NCBI RefSeq assembly: GCF_014647595.1
Contig: NZ_BMPM01000002.1
Coordinates: 310,001 to 374,000 of the forward strand
Reading direction: 5' to 3'
Origin: Paenarthrobacter histidinolovorans
GTDB lineage: Bacteria; Actinomycetota; Actinomycetes; Actinomycetales; Micrococcaceae
DNA: 64,000 nucleotides
The notes under the pieces were generated by a model that made no database searches, was not told the origin of the DNA, and saw only the letters and a program-made list of their open reading frames with translations. The position numbers and the translations under genes are program-made. Positions within the stretch are counted from its first letter, which is position 1. Each line of letters opens with the position of its first letter. Below, one piece after another: positions 45,301 through 55,793 of this stretch.

Positions 45301-47133
45301 GTGAGGGAAGCAAGCACGGAGCTCCTCTTCGAAGCCGATTCGGACTCCAACGTCACCGATCTCCTTCTGGAGCGGTGCGCCAAGGATCCCTTCGGCATTC
45401 TGTACGCGCACAACACCCCCAATGGTTGGCTGAACGTGTCAGCTGCCAGGTTCCTCGCGGACGTCACCGCCCTGGCCAAGGGCCTCATCGCAGGCGGCCT
45501 CACCCCAGGTGACCCTGTGGCGGTCCTGTCACGTTCGAGCTTCGAATGGACCCTGGTGGACTTCGCCATCTGGATGGCGGGCGGCGTCACGGTCCCCATC
45601 TACGAGACCTCGTCGGCCAGCCAGATCGAGTGGATCCTGGCTGATTCCGGAGCCCGCCGCATCTTTGTGGAGGACGCCGCGAAGGCCTCGCTCGTCCATT
45701 CCGTCGTGGAAAAGTCAGGCCTCCTCGGCGAAGACCCCATCGCCATCATCCGGATGGAGCACGACGGCGACGCACCCAACCTGACCAGTGTGTCCGCCGT
45801 CGGAATCGGTGTCATGGACGCTGAGCTGGAGCGCCAACGCAGTACGGCCAAACTGGCCGACACAGCCTCGATCGTTTACACCTCAGGCACCACAGGCAAG
45901 CCCAAAGGGTGCGAAATCACCCACGGCAACTTTGTGCTGGTGGCCAGGAACGTCATTCCGTTCCTCCCGGAGCTTTTGATGCAGCCCGGCGCGCGGACTT
46001 TGATGTTCCTCCCACTGGCACACGTCCTGGCCCGTGCAGTGCAGGTTGTTTGCCTCACTGCCGGCATCACCCTGGGCCACAGCGCCGGCGCCAGCGGGCT
46101 GATGGCTGACCTGGGCTCGTTCAAACCGACGTTCCTGTTGGCGGTTCCCCGCATCTTCGAGAAGGTCTATGCAGGGGCCAGCCACAAGGCCGCAATGTCC
46201 GGCAGGTCCGCCCTCTTCTCGGCGGCTTCGTCAACGGCGGTGGAATATTCGACGGCGGTGGACCTCGCCTCCCGCGGCGAGGGGCCGGGCCCCGGTTGGC
46301 TGCTGAGAACCAAGCACAGGACCTTCGACAAGCTTCTGTACCCGAAGGTGCGGGAAGTTTTCGGCGGTGATGTCGGCTACACGGTGTCCGGTGCAAGTCC
46401 CCTGAGTCCACGGGACAACCACTTCTTCCACGGAGCGGGGGTTCCCGTCCTGGAGGGCTACGGGCTGACAGAGACCACGGCCCCCTGCACGGTGAACACA
46501 CCCACCATGACCCGCATCGGAACCGTGGGCATCCCGTTGCCCGGCACCACCATTCGCGTCGCTGACGACGGTGAGGTGCTGGTCAAAGGCATTGGCGTGT
46601 TCAAGGGCTACCACGGCAATCCGGAGGCCACGGAGGCCGCCTTTGTGGACGGTTTCTTTCGCACCGGAGACCTGGGTGAGCTCGACTCCGACGGTTTTCT
46701 GACCATCACCGGGCGCAAGAAGGATCTCCTGGTGACGGCCGGCGGCAAGAACGTCGCTCCGGGCCCACTGGAAGAAAAGTTGCGTGAACATCCGTTGGTG
46801 GGTCAGGCCGTGGTGGTCGGAGAGGGGCGTCCCTTTGTGGCGGCCTTGATCAGTCTCGACCCCGAGGCCCTTGCGGATTGGTGCTCCGAGAACAAAACCG
46901 GTGCCCTGTCCCTTGAAGAAGCAGTCCACGACGACCGCGTAACGGCGGCCGTGCAGTCTGCCGTGGATGAGGCCAACAAGCTCGTCTCGGCCGCTGAATC
47001 CATCAGGAAGTTCGCCTACATTACGGCGGATCTGAGCGTGGAGTCCGGCCATCTGACCCCGTCACTCAAGCTCAAACGGGCGGCTGTGGTGGGAGACTTC
47101 GCGTCGACTGTCGAAAAGCTGTACGCCAAGTAG
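45301..47133 (+). CDS. long-chain acyl-CoA ligase (FadD15-like)
   Basis: 610 residues of the ANL superfamily. The AMP-binding motif SIVYTSGTTGKPKGCEITHG is at about residues 190-209, GYGLTETTAPC around 385, then FFRTGDLGELDSDGFLTITG and GRKKDLLVTAGGKNVAP, the hinge and catalytic lysine region of long-chain ligases. It activates fatty acids to CoA thioesters. The start is GTG with GGAGG 7 bases upstream. It is tightly behind the mannosyltransferase gene, though a shared function is not evident. Confidence 0.92.
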   Translation: MREASTELLFEADSDSNVTDLLLERCAKDPFGILYAHNTPNGWLNVSAARFLADVTALAKGLIAGGLTPGDPVAVLSRSSFEWTLVDFAIWMAGGVTVPIYETSSASQIEWILADSGARRIFVEDAAKASLVHSVVEKSGLLGEDPIAIIRMEHDGDAPNLTSVSAVGIGVMDAELERQRSTAKLADTASIVYTSGTTGKPKGCEITHGNFVLVARNVIPFLPELLMQPGARTLMFLPLAHVLARAVQVVCLTAGITLGHSAGASGLMADLGSFKPTFLLAVPRIFEKVYAGASHKAAMSGRSALFSAASSTAVEYSTAVDLASRGEGPGPGWLLRTKHRTFDKLLYPKVREVFGGDVGYTVSGASPLSPRDNHFFHGAGVPVLEGYGLTETTAPCTVNTPTMTRIGTVGIPLPGTTIRVADDGEVLVKGIGVFKGYHGNPEATEAAFVDGFFRTGDLGELDSDGFLTITGRKKDLLVTAGGKNVAPGPLEEKLREHPLVGQAVVVGEGRPFVAALISLDPEALADWCSENKTGALSLEEAVHDDRVTAAVQSAVDEANKLVSAAESIRKFAYITADLSVESGHLTPSLKLKRAAVVGDFASTVEKLYAK

Positions 47134-47145
47134 GGTCCACCACCT

Positions 47146-47210
47146 GCGGCCGTCCCGAATCACCACGGACCACGCTGGGCCGCTCATTGGTGGTTCGGGC
47201 CGGAAGCCGC
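47146..47210. terminator. imperfect hairpin between convergent genes
   Basis: GCGGC (47146-47150) with GCCGC (47206-47210) closes a stem that continues through CCCGAATCACCAC against GTGGTTCGGG, with small bulges. It lies between the ligase gene (plus) and the membrane protein gene (minus). Confidence 0.5.
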
Positions 47211-47227
47211 CCTCCGGGACAGCAGGG

Positions 47228-48436
47228 CTAGCGCTTTGAACTCGTCGTTTCCTTGGAAACGGCATCATCGTCATCGGCTGTCACGTCAGCGGAACCATCG
47301 GAATCCTGGTCATCGGAGTCCGCCTGCGAAGCCGCAATCCCCCGGCGCCGCTTGGTGGGCCACGTGAAGATGAACGTCAGCGTTGCCGCGATGAACACCA
47401 GAGCGCCGATCACGATGCCCGCGTCAACCCAGAACTGTCCCGGGAAGAGCCGGATCAGGGTGTCCTCCAAGGAGAACGTCCAGGTGCCGTTGGCGAAGAA
47501 GATCCGGTGGAATTCGGTGAAGAACTGCTGCCAGCTCAGGGCGGCCAGAACCGCAAGTCCAATGATGATGACAAGCGTGACGATGGAACCGGCGAACAAG
47601 CCGCGGCGGATCCCGCCATTGCTGCGCTTCCGCAGGTACACAATGGCGATGATGCTGAGGATGATGAGCAGGACCCCAGCGCCGAAGGAGGACAGGATCA
47701 CCATCTTGACGTCGGCCATGTGCGCCACTTCGCTGTCCTTGAACAGCTTGGCGCCGTCCTGGTTGACCAAGCCTCCCAGGTACCGCGGGCCCGCCCAGTT
47801 GCTGAGGTAGTCAACAGCGTAGGAGCCATAGGTCATACGGTCGTCGGTGTTGAAGCCATAGCCGTCACCGGGGAAACCGGGCCGGTTGTATTCCACCCAC
47901 AGGAACAGCGGACTGGTGACTGCCCGCACTGCCAGCACCAGGAGGATCACTGGGTAGAAGACAGCCAACAGCACCTGGAAGATCCGGGGGCCCACAGGCT
48001 TCACCTTTGCGGCTTGCTCCCGTTCAGCGTTGCGCCTGGCCACCTCGTCTTCCGGCGGACGGACCTGAAGGGCCGACGTCGGCAGAGGTTCGGAATAGTG
48101 CGACGGTTGCTTGCCGGAAGAAGCATTGGCAAGCGTGTCAGCGAACAGCGGCGGCTCCGTGTCGGCGTCGGCGGCTTCTGCGGCCTTGCGGTCCGCACGG
48201 CTCCCGGGCTGGGCTGTTCCAGGCGCGGCCGGCGCCGATGCAGGAGCGGCGGCTGACGCCGCAGGTGAAGCATCACTGGACGTCTTTGGCTTCATCCAGT
48301 CGAAGGCCGGTTCGTTGGGGTCCTCGTGGACGTCCGTGTCCGGTTCTTGTGGTTTTGGGCTCTTGTCGCTCACAGCGGGTTTCACTTCCGTAGGCATCCA
48401 CCGGCGATTGCGTGCTGCCGGCTCTCTTGTCTGCAT
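47228..48436 (-). CDS. TIGR01906-family membrane protein
   Basis: 402 residues. The first 155 are polar, alanine/proline rich and probably disordered and cytoplasmic. Four membrane helices follow (about 160-185, 240-265, 280-300 and 335-360), with an extracytoplasmic region containing VEYNRPGFPGDGYGFNTDDR and HMADVKMVI. RIFFANGTWTF and LIRLFPGQFW before the last helix match the TIGR01906 family of unknown function. The ATG at 48436 has TAGG about 6 bases upstream; an ATG at 48397 is possible. The C-terminus is acidic and serine rich. Confidence 0.75.
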   Translation of the reverse strand: MQTREPAARNRRWMPTEVKPAVSDKSPKPQEPDTDVHEDPNEPAFDWMKPKTSSDASPAASAAAPASAPAAPGTAQPGSRADRKAAEAADADTEPPLFADTLANASSGKQPSHYSEPLPTSALQVRPPEDEVARRNAEREQAAKVKPVGPRIFQVLLAVFYPVILLVLAVRAVTSPLFLWVEYNRPGFPGDGYGFNTDDRMTYGSYAVDYLSNWAGPRYLGGLVNQDGAKLFKDSEVAHMADVKMVILSSFGAGVLLIILSIIAIVYLRKRSNGGIRRGLFAGSIVTLVIIIGLAVLAALSWQQFFTEFHRIFFANGTWTFSLEDTLIRLFPGQFWVDAGIVIGALVFIAATLTFIFTWPTKRRRGIAASQADSDDQDSDGSADVTADDDDAVSKETTSSKR

Positions 48437-48513
48437 TCGAGCCTACCGCCCGGCTTTGCACCGACACGAGGAACCACCCCGTCTTGGAGCAGATTGAAAC
48501 GCAACTGTAAGGT

Positions 48514-49509
48514 CTACGCGGCGATGCTTCTGTAGCCGCCGTCGTTGGCGTCCAGGTCACCTGTCTCCCCCGCACGGACCGCCCTGCCGCCGACCAGCAG
48601 GGTGTACGTCCAATACCCGGCCAGCACCAAGGCGCCAATAGTGATCTTGGCCCAGACGGGGAGCTGGCTCGGAGTTACGAATCCTTCAACAATGCCGGAA
48701 ACCAGAAGGACCAGCACCAAGCCCAGGGCGATGGTGATCAATGACCGCCCTTCGTCCGCCACAGCCTGCACGCGGGTCCTGGGCCCGGGCCGCACCATGG
48801 CCCAAAAAATCCTCAGCCCTGCGGCACAGGCAATGAACACTGCCGTAAGTTCCATCAGGCCGTGAGGCAGGATGTAGCTGAAGAAGACGTCAATCTTGCC
48901 CGTTGCCAGGAAGACACCGGCCGCAACGCCCACGCCCTGGGCGTTCATGAAAAGAATGTAAGGCACCCAGAATCCGGTGACACCGAAGGCTACCGCCTGG
49001 GCAGAAATCCAGGCGTTGTTGGTCCACACGGCACCGGCGAACGAGGCCGCCGGGTTCTCGGAGTAGTAATCAATGAAGTCTTCCTCGACGTACCTTTGCA
49101 CCCTCTCGTCGCTTCCGAAGACGGCCCGCAGCGCATCCGGGGAGGTCCCGATCCAGAAGGCATAAGCTGCCCCGACCACTGTGAAGGCCAGCCCGCACCA
49201 AAGGGTCAGCCACCGGACCCGGTAAAACGCGGCGGGCAATGAAATAACGAAGAAGCGGGCCAGGTCTTCCATGAAGTTCGAGCGGGCACCGGTGAACCTG
49301 GTGCGTGCCTGCGCCAACGCCGCTGACAACGACGACGACAGCCCGGTTTCAGGAGCCACCGAACGGATCAGGGAAAGGTGCCCGGAAACTGTTTGGTACA
49401 GGCGCAGGAGTTCATCCGCCTCGTCTCCGGTCAACCGACGCTTGTGCGCCAGAAAATGAAGCCGCGACCATTTAACCCCATGTACGGCCGAGAAGGCATC
49501 GATGTCCAC
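48514..49509 (-). CDS. stage II sporulation protein M-like (SpoIIM/DUF95) membrane protein
   Basis: 331 residues with about five membrane helices. A soluble N-terminal helical part (LHFLAHKRRLTGDEADELLR) is followed by FVISLPAAFYRVRWL and the conserved ENPAASFAGAVWTNNAWISA, FVPYILFMNAQ-type and LPHGLMELTAVFIACAAGL segments of the SpoIIM family. Outside spore formers it is usually paired with RDD proteins and MoxR/DUF58 genes; here RDD is divergent, 115 bp away. The start is GTG. Function in non-sporulating bacteria is not known. Confidence 0.88.
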   Translation of the reverse strand: MDIDAFSAVHGVKWSRLHFLAHKRRLTGDEADELLRLYQTVSGHLSLIRSVAPETGLSSSLSAALAQARTRFTGARSNFMEDLARFFVISLPAAFYRVRWLTLWCGLAFTVVGAAYAFWIGTSPDALRAVFGSDERVQRYVEEDFIDYYSENPAASFAGAVWTNNAWISAQAVAFGVTGFWVPYILFMNAQGVGVAAGVFLATGKIDVFFSYILPHGLMELTAVFIACAAGLRIFWAMVRPGPRTRVQAVADEGRSLITIALGLVLVLLVSGIVEGFVTPSQLPVWAKITIGALVLAGYWTYTLLVGGRAVRAGETGDLDANDGGYRSIAA

Positions 49510-49623
49510 GGCACCACCCTAATGCCTGAGTCGCGCACGAGCCCCTGATCGGCGTCGTTTCGGCCTGTTACGCCGCTAGACTCGTTGTGCAGGCGCTGCT
49601 GGGCGCTGCATTGTCCGGAAGGC

Positions 49624-50442
49624 ATGGGGGCTGGCTTGAGTTCAATCATCACAGGCGAGGCAGTGGTCCTTGAGCTGCGGGCAGCGTCTTTTGCGGCCCG
49701 GGGGTTGGGCCTGATCCTCGACGTCATCTCGCAGGTGGTCCTGGCGATACTTCTGATCATCCTGGTCCTGATGGCTTCTTCGGACCTGGACGAGTCGGCC
49801 ATCCGGGCGCTGGTTCTCAGCAGCCTCGTCTTTTCGGTGGTGGTTGTTCCTGTCACGGTGGAGACCCTTACACGGGGCCGATCACTGGGTAAGCTCGCCA
49901 CGGGTTTGCGGATAGTCCGTGACGACGGCGGTTCCATCCGTTTCCGGCACGCCCTCATCCGCGGGCTCCTCGGATTCCTGGAGATCTACCTGACGTTCGG
50001 TGGACTGGCCATCGGAGTGGCGCTGTTCAATGAGAAGTCGAAACGGCTGGGCGACATCGTTGCCGGCACCTACTCACTCCGCCTGCGCGTGCCCTCGAAA
50101 CCCCGCATCGTGCCCAACGCGCCGCCCTACCTGCAGGGGTGGATTGCCAGGGCGGACATCGGCCGGGTCCCCGACGCCACTGCGCGCCGGGCCGGGACAT
50201 TCGTGCAGCAGGCCTACCTGATGGCGCCGGCCTCACGCGTGTCCATGGCGATGTCCCTGGCCACCGAACTCGCACGCTATGTGGCACCCCCACCGCCGCC
50301 CGGCACCATCCCCGAGGACTACATCGGCGCAGTCCTCGGGGAACGACGCAACCGGGAACTGGCGCGCCTGCGCCAGGCCGAACAGAGGAACGCGACGGTG
50401 GGCGCCCGGTTGCGGAAGCTGCCGTTTACCCAGGAACCCTAG
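49624..50442 (+). CDS. RDD-family membrane protein
   Basis: About 272 residues. Two or three membrane helices (about 25-50, 60-80 and 115-140) surround the RDD signature: LELRAASFAARGLGLILDVI near the start and RGRSLGKLATGLRIVRDDG later. The C-terminal ~110 residues are soluble and charged. The start is uncertain: the ATG at 49624 has a purine-rich site nearly adjacent, while a TTG at 49636 with GGGGG upstream would give the usual short N-terminus. It is divergent to the SpoIIM-like gene, and its last 17 bases overlap the pentapeptide gene on the other strand. Confidence 0.85.
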   Translation: MGAGLSSIITGEAVVLELRAASFAARGLGLILDVISQVVLAILLIILVLMASSDLDESAIRALVLSSLVFSVVVVPVTVETLTRGRSLGKLATGLRIVRDDGGSIRFRHALIRGLLGFLEIYLTFGGLAIGVALFNEKSKRLGDIVAGTYSLRLRVPSKPRIVPNAPPYLQGWIARADIGRVPDATARRAGTFVQQAYLMAPASRVSMAMSLATELARYVAPPPPPGTIPEDYIGAVLGERRNRELARLRQAEQRNATVGARLRKLPFTQEP

Positions 50443-51277
50443 TTCCGGGCTGCCGGAGCCAGTGATCCGGTCTTGTGAGTTCCGGGGGCAGGAGCGTCCG
50501 TCCATCGCCCTCGGCGGCATTGACCTGCGGCTGTGTCAGGTAGAGGGCCTTGGCCAGGTCCGCGCCCGCCAGGTTGGCGCCGCGAAGATCCGCCCCCAAC
50601 AAATCCACTGCAGCCAGGTCGCTGCCCGCCAGGTTCGCTCCGATCAGGTACGAACCCCGCAGGTCCGCCCCGCAAAGGCGCCGGTTTGCCAGGTCTGCGC
50701 CCATCAGGTCGGCACCCGGCTGGAGGCCGCCGTCGTGCGTTTGCTGATCTTCCGCACCGTAGGATGCGCGGACTTCTTCGCTGACTTCCATCAGCAGGTT
50801 ACGCACCTGCCAGTGGTGGGTTTCGACGTCGGCACCCAGGACCGTGGCCGCGTCACCCTGGGCGATGGCCGCCAGCTGCTCCGCCAGGTGGGCGGCCGTG
50901 GACGCGAGCTCGGGGTCGAACGTCCGGCGCCGGGCCTCCTCCAGGTACCAGAGCATCTCGTGGAGCTGCCTGACCCTTTTGAAGACGTCGAACATCGCAG
51001 ACGCGGAGGCAGGGTTTTGCCGCCAGCTGGTTCCGCCGAAGGTGTGTTGGGAAACGAGCTGGCCGGCGCCGAAGCAATCAAAAACGGTGCAACCCCGGAA
51101 ACCGCGGGGCCGCAGCCGTTGGTGGATGGCACAGGAAAAGTCCCCAGCCAGGTTTGGACACGCCGACGCGGCAGGCTTGTCGATGGCGAAGTCCGCTGAG
51201 CGGGTAAATCCCAGGGCGGTGCAGCACAGCGCAAAGCACTTGCTGCAGTCAGGGCGAAGGGTTGCTGTGGTGGTCAT
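50426..51277 (-). CDS. cysteine-rich pentapeptide-repeat protein
   Basis: 283 residues. The N-terminal ~70 residues carry nine cysteines: CSKCFALCCTA, then ACPNLAGDFSCAIH, then GFRGCTVFDCFGAGQ, a pattern that suggests a metal or Fe-S site, in part like zinc/iron chelating CxxC proteins. A helical middle follows (about 85-175). The C-terminus is a pentapeptide right-handed beta helix, A(D/N)LxG units from about 190 (GADLMGADLA through GADLRGANLAGADLAKAL). Function unknown; such folds mimic DNA or scaffold proteins. The ATG at 51277 has GGAG 6 bases upstream. Confidence 0.85.
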   Translation of the reverse strand: MTTTATLRPDCSKCFALCCTALGFTRSADFAIDKPAASACPNLAGDFSCAIHQRLRPRGFRGCTVFDCFGAGQLVSQHTFGGTSWRQNPASASAMFDVFKRVRQLHEMLWYLEEARRRTFDPELASTAAHLAEQLAAIAQGDAATVLGADVETHHWQVRNLLMEVSEEVRASYGAEDQQTHDGGLQPGADLMGADLANRRLCGADLRGSYLIGANLAGSDLAAVDLLGADLRGANLAGADLAKALYLTQPQVNAAEGDGRTLLPPELTRPDHWLRQPGTRVPG

Positions 51278-51462
51278 GTGGTACTCCAAAATGATGAAGA
51301 GGGTCCGGGGAAGAAGCCGGGGAACCCGTCAGCGGGTTCCCCTAAGGGACACCCGTGATCACCAGAGGGCAGCACAAAGTGGAGGCCAACACGTGGTCGG
51401 CACAAAAAGTCAGGGTCAAAGCGCGCAGGAAATAATCACTGCCGCTATCTTAACAGCCCGGT

Positions 51463-52695
51463 CTACCGTTGGGCGTAGCTGGCCCAGGGAATGTTCCAAT
51501 CGCCGAAACCTTCCAGCGGTTCGACAGCCGGCGCTCCGGTGTTCAGGATCTGCACCACATCGCCTGTCTTCATGTTGTTGAAGAACCACGCGGCGTCATC
51601 CGGCAGCAAGCCGACACAACCGTGTGAGACGTTGACACGGCCAATGGCTCCCCACGCTGACTCCAGCGCCTGGTGGACATAGACTCCGGACCAGGTGAGG
51701 CGGTTGGCGTAGTCCACCACCATGGGGGCGTAGTAGCCCTTGTCACCGGGCTTGAGGCCGATGCTGCCGGCGTTGAAGTTGGATTTGCGTTCCTGTTCCA
51801 GGATGACTGCGTAACCGGTGGGTGAGAGCCAGTCTTCACCGCCGAGTGACACGGGTGCAGTGTGGAGCAGCTGGCCATCGGAGTACACGTTCATGGTCTT
51901 GGTGGTGTCATCAACCACCGCGATCCGCTGCGGACCTGTGGTGAAGGTGGAGACGACGTCCCCGTTGCCGATCATGTTGTTGCCGAAATCCACGCCCAGC
52001 AGCTTCATGTCCACCGTGACGGTGGTACCGGAAGCCCAGAATGCTTCAGGCCGGATCCGCACCTTTTTATCCGAGTACCAGTGCCACGCCACGGTTTGGC
52101 CGGACGAGACGGTAATGGCCACCCGCTTCTCCATGGCCACCTTGTCCACGACGGGTTCGCTGAAGTTGATTTCAATGGGCTGGCCAGAGCCTGCCGTGGT
52201 GCCGTTGCGGGGGTAGATGGACGCGTCTGCCTCATAGGCGGCGGAAACTGTGGTGAAGGTCTGGGTCTTCTTGGTTTCCTTCCCCGCGGTATCCACAACG
52301 GTGAAGGAGTAGTTGTACTGGGTCTTGAACTTCAGGACTTCCTGGGTTGACCACGTGGTGCCATCAGGGCTGATCTTTCCCACAACGGGCGCGCCGCCAC
52401 CGGCCGGAGTCAGGACGACATCCTTGACCTTGCCGTTGACGGCCTTGATCTGGGGACCCACCACGGGATTCCACTCAACAGCCCCATCCAGCGGAGTGAT
52501 GCCCAACTCCACTGGCTTGGCCTCCACGGTGGGAGCAGGGGAAGGTGCCGCAGCGTTGTTCTGCGGAGAACCGGGGAGCAAACCGGGGACAGTGGCCACG
52601 CCAATTCCGCCCGCCGCTACTGCGGCGCAGATCCCTATGATGGCAAGGACCTTGCCTGTTTTCCGTTTGGCGCCCTGTGTCATGGTTCCCGTCAT
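51463..52695 (-). CDS. L,D-transpeptidase with Ig-like domains (Ldt)
   Basis: About 410 residues. A short cytoplasmic N-terminus and one membrane helix (about 15-35) act as anchor. Two Ig-like domains follow (about 60-260), then the YkuD catalytic domain, whose nucleophile is in VNVSHGCVGLLPDDAAWF. It makes 3-3 crosslinks between peptidoglycan stems on the outer face, in actinobacterial architecture like LdtMt2. I used the ATG at 52695, with GGGGGA just upstream; the ATG at 52683 is an alternative. It stands 106 bp from ahcY. Confidence 0.92.
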   Translation of the reverse strand: MTGTMTQGAKRKTGKVLAIIGICAAVAAGGIGVATVPGLLPGSPQNNAAAPSPAPTVEAKPVELGITPLDGAVEWNPVVGPQIKAVNGKVKDVVLTPAGGGAPVVGKISPDGTTWSTQEVLKFKTQYNYSFTVVDTAGKETKKTQTFTTVSAAYEADASIYPRNGTTAGSGQPIEINFSEPVVDKVAMEKRVAITVSSGQTVAWHWYSDKKVRIRPEAFWASGTTVTVDMKLLGVDFGNNMIGNGDVVSTFTTGPQRIAVVDDTTKTMNVYSDGQLLHTAPVSLGGEDWLSPTGYAVILEQERKSNFNAGSIGLKPGDKGYYAPMVVDYANRLTWSGVYVHQALESAWGAIGRVNVSHGCVGLLPDDAAWFFNNMKTGDVVQILNTGAPAVEPLEGFGDWNIPWASYAQR

Positions 52696-52801
52696 CCTGT
52701 CCCCCGGCAAGCTATACCGAACACCCAATTCTAGCCGAAAGGCCGGCCACGCTGGTCGCGTTGCCGGCCTTTCGCCATCGAATGTTCCTTGCGGCAGAAT
52801 G

Positions 52802-54280
<1,479 letters not shown>

Positions 54281-54325
54281 GGAAGTCCTTAGGGGTACCG
54301 TGCGGGTGTAAAGAGAAAGAGGCTG

Positions 54326-54544
54326 CTAGGCCTTGGAATCATGCTGGCTGGAGCCGGCCGCGTTGGCAGCTGCCAGGAGTTCCGGAGGCAGGAGCAGCGG
54401 GATGCCGTCCTCGATCGAGTAGCGGAGCTTTTCGCCGTCCGCGGCGGCAGCTGTTGATACCAGCTCCTCGCCCTCCTGGACCAGCGGTGAACCCGTCACG
54501 GGGCAGCGCAGGATGGACAACAGTTCAGGACTGACCTTTGGCAT
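54326..54544 (-). CDS. Trm112-family protein
   Basis: 72 residues. LLSILRCPVTGSPLVQEGEE and YSIEDGIPLLLPPELL match the Trm112/YcaR zinc-ribbon-like fold. Here only one cysteine (in RCPVTG) remains of the zinc-binding pair. Bacterial members are thought to help methyltransferases, which would fit ahcY next door, but that is inference. It lies between DUF3499 and ahcY and is transcribed with them. Confidence 0.88.
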   Translation of the reverse strand: MPKVSPELLSILRCPVTGSPLVQEGEELVSTAAAADGEKLRYSIEDGIPLLLPPELLAAANAAGSSQHDSKA

Positions 54545-54683
54545 GAATGATGCTCCCTGGGTGGCGCCGGCCTGGCGCCGCTGGCGGATTTATCTGCAGA
54601 TTCCAGACTACCGCGCAAGATCGCAGGGTTTGGATCACCTCGACGCTTTGAGTCACGACGCCGGTGCAATCACCTTCGGCGGC

Positions 54684-55082
54684 TTAGGACGGTTCGCGGA
54701 GGATCCGCAGATGTCCCCGGCGGGTACCTTCGACGCTTGCAGGCGGCTCCATCTGCGCATGGTTGTGGCGGGCCGGCGTTTCGGGTGCGGCTGAGGCAGC
54801 TTCGCGGACGGCGTTGGCCAGGGCCAGCAGATCATCGGGCCCGGGCTGCGGTGGCGTGCTGGGCATGGCAAGGCGCAGCACTTCCCAACCCCGGGGGACG
54901 GTGAGGCTCCCGGCGTGCTGCGTGCAGAGGTCGTAGGCGTGCGGTTCGGCATACGTGGCGAGCGGACCCAGGACGGCCGTTGACTCGGCGTACACGTACG
55001 TCAAAGTGGCCACCGCAGACTGGCGGCAGGCTGATCTTGAACACTGACGAATAGCACCCACAACATCCCAGATTAGCGCCAC
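54684..55082 (-). CDS. DUF3499 family protein
   Basis: About 132 residues. RQCSRSACRQSAVATLTYVY, then GPLATYAEPHAYDLCTQHA are the four-cysteine, histidine core of this actinobacterial family, presumably a zinc-binding module. The C-terminal third is disordered. The function is unknown. A GTG at 55082 with GGAG upstream is listed; a GTG at 55061 starts closer to the family N-terminus. It is homologous to the gene beside whiB2 in mycobacteria. Confidence 0.8.
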   Translation of the reverse strand: MALIWDVVGAIRQCSRSACRQSAVATLTYVYAESTAVLGPLATYAEPHAYDLCTQHAGSLTVPRGWEVLRLAMPSTPPQPGPDDLLALANAVREAASAAPETPARHNHAQMEPPASVEGTRRGHLRILREPS

Positions 55083-55202
55083 TTGGCTCCCGGGGCGCGC
55101 ATTGAGTGTCCGTGGCTGCCCGGGAAGGGCTGCTGTCAGCAGCTCCGGCGCGGTGTGGACGATGATGTCGCGCTGGCGGTTCCTCAGGACTAAAGTCGAT
55201 AT

Positions 55203-55721
55203 ATGCAGTCACAGCCACATGTTCCCGGGTTTACCGTCCGGTGGACTGACGCCGATGGCGATCAGACAGAGGAACACGCCGTACCGGGCGTGCGGGGCTT
55301 CCGGAAGCGCCGCCGCAACCGTCATGGCAGGGGCCTGCGGGGCGAGCTGATGCTGCCTGGTCTTCCTGGTTTCCGTACGCGCTCGGAGCGGTTCGACGAC
55401 ATGGTCCTTGACTCCGCCGAACGCCTGCAGGACATGTGGGGCAAGCAATTGGATGGCGTTCTCTTTGCCGTTGACGAGATCCCGCCGAATCTGGAGCAGC
55501 TCGTTGCCACAGGCAACCCCGCCCCCATGGGGTCCTACGCCCCGGGCGGCCGTGGAGAACCCCCGATGATCACGGTCTATCGCAGGGTGGTGGAGCAGGG
55601 CTCCAACACCAGGGAAGAGCTGCAGGATCTCGTCCATGACGTCGTGGTGGAATACACAGCGGAGATGCTGGGGGTACCCCCGGAGACACTGGACCCCGTG
55701 TACCGGCGCCGGTACCAATAG
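55203..55721 (+). CDS. zincin-like metallopeptidase-family protein with degenerate active site
   Basis: 172 residues. RRRNRHGRGLRGELMLPGLP, then RSERFDDMVLDSAERL and GVLFAVDEIPP are the core of the DUF1025 zincin-like family. In canonical members the segment near the end is VLHEIGHHFG; here it reads LVHDVVVEYTAEMLGV, so the two histidines of HExxH are not conserved. The actinobacterial branch shares this, as I recall. It diverges from DUF3499; the two starts are 120 bp apart. The end lies on a tandem duplication. Confidence 0.8.
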   Translation: MQSQPHVPGFTVRWTDADGDQTEEHAVPGVRGFRKRRRNRHGRGLRGELMLPGLPGFRTRSERFDDMVLDSAERLQDMWGKQLDGVLFAVDEIPPNLEQLVATGNPAPMGSYAPGGRGEPPMITVYRRVVEQGSNTREELQDLVHDVVVEYTAEMLGVPPETLDPVYRRRYQ

Positions 55722-55742
55722 CACGACTACCAATAGCACGAC
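55713..55742. repeat. 15-bp tandem duplication across the metallopeptidase stop codon
   Basis: TACCAATAGCACGAC occurs at 55713-55727 and 55728-55742. The TAG stop is in the first copy, and the second copy puts another TAG in frame five codons later. Confidence 0.75.
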
Positions 55743-55765
55743 GCCGGTCAGCCGGCTTGCCGGCC

Positions 55766-55784
55766 GGCCCGCCTGTGGCGGGCC
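55766..55784. terminator. hairpin between convergent genes
   Basis: GGCCCGCC, loop TGT, GGCGGGCC: an 8-bp GC stem. It lies between the metallopeptidase gene (plus) and DUF5719 (minus). Just upstream is a further GCCGGC-TT-GCCGGC. Confidence 0.6.
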
Positions 55785-55793
55785 AATCCGCTG

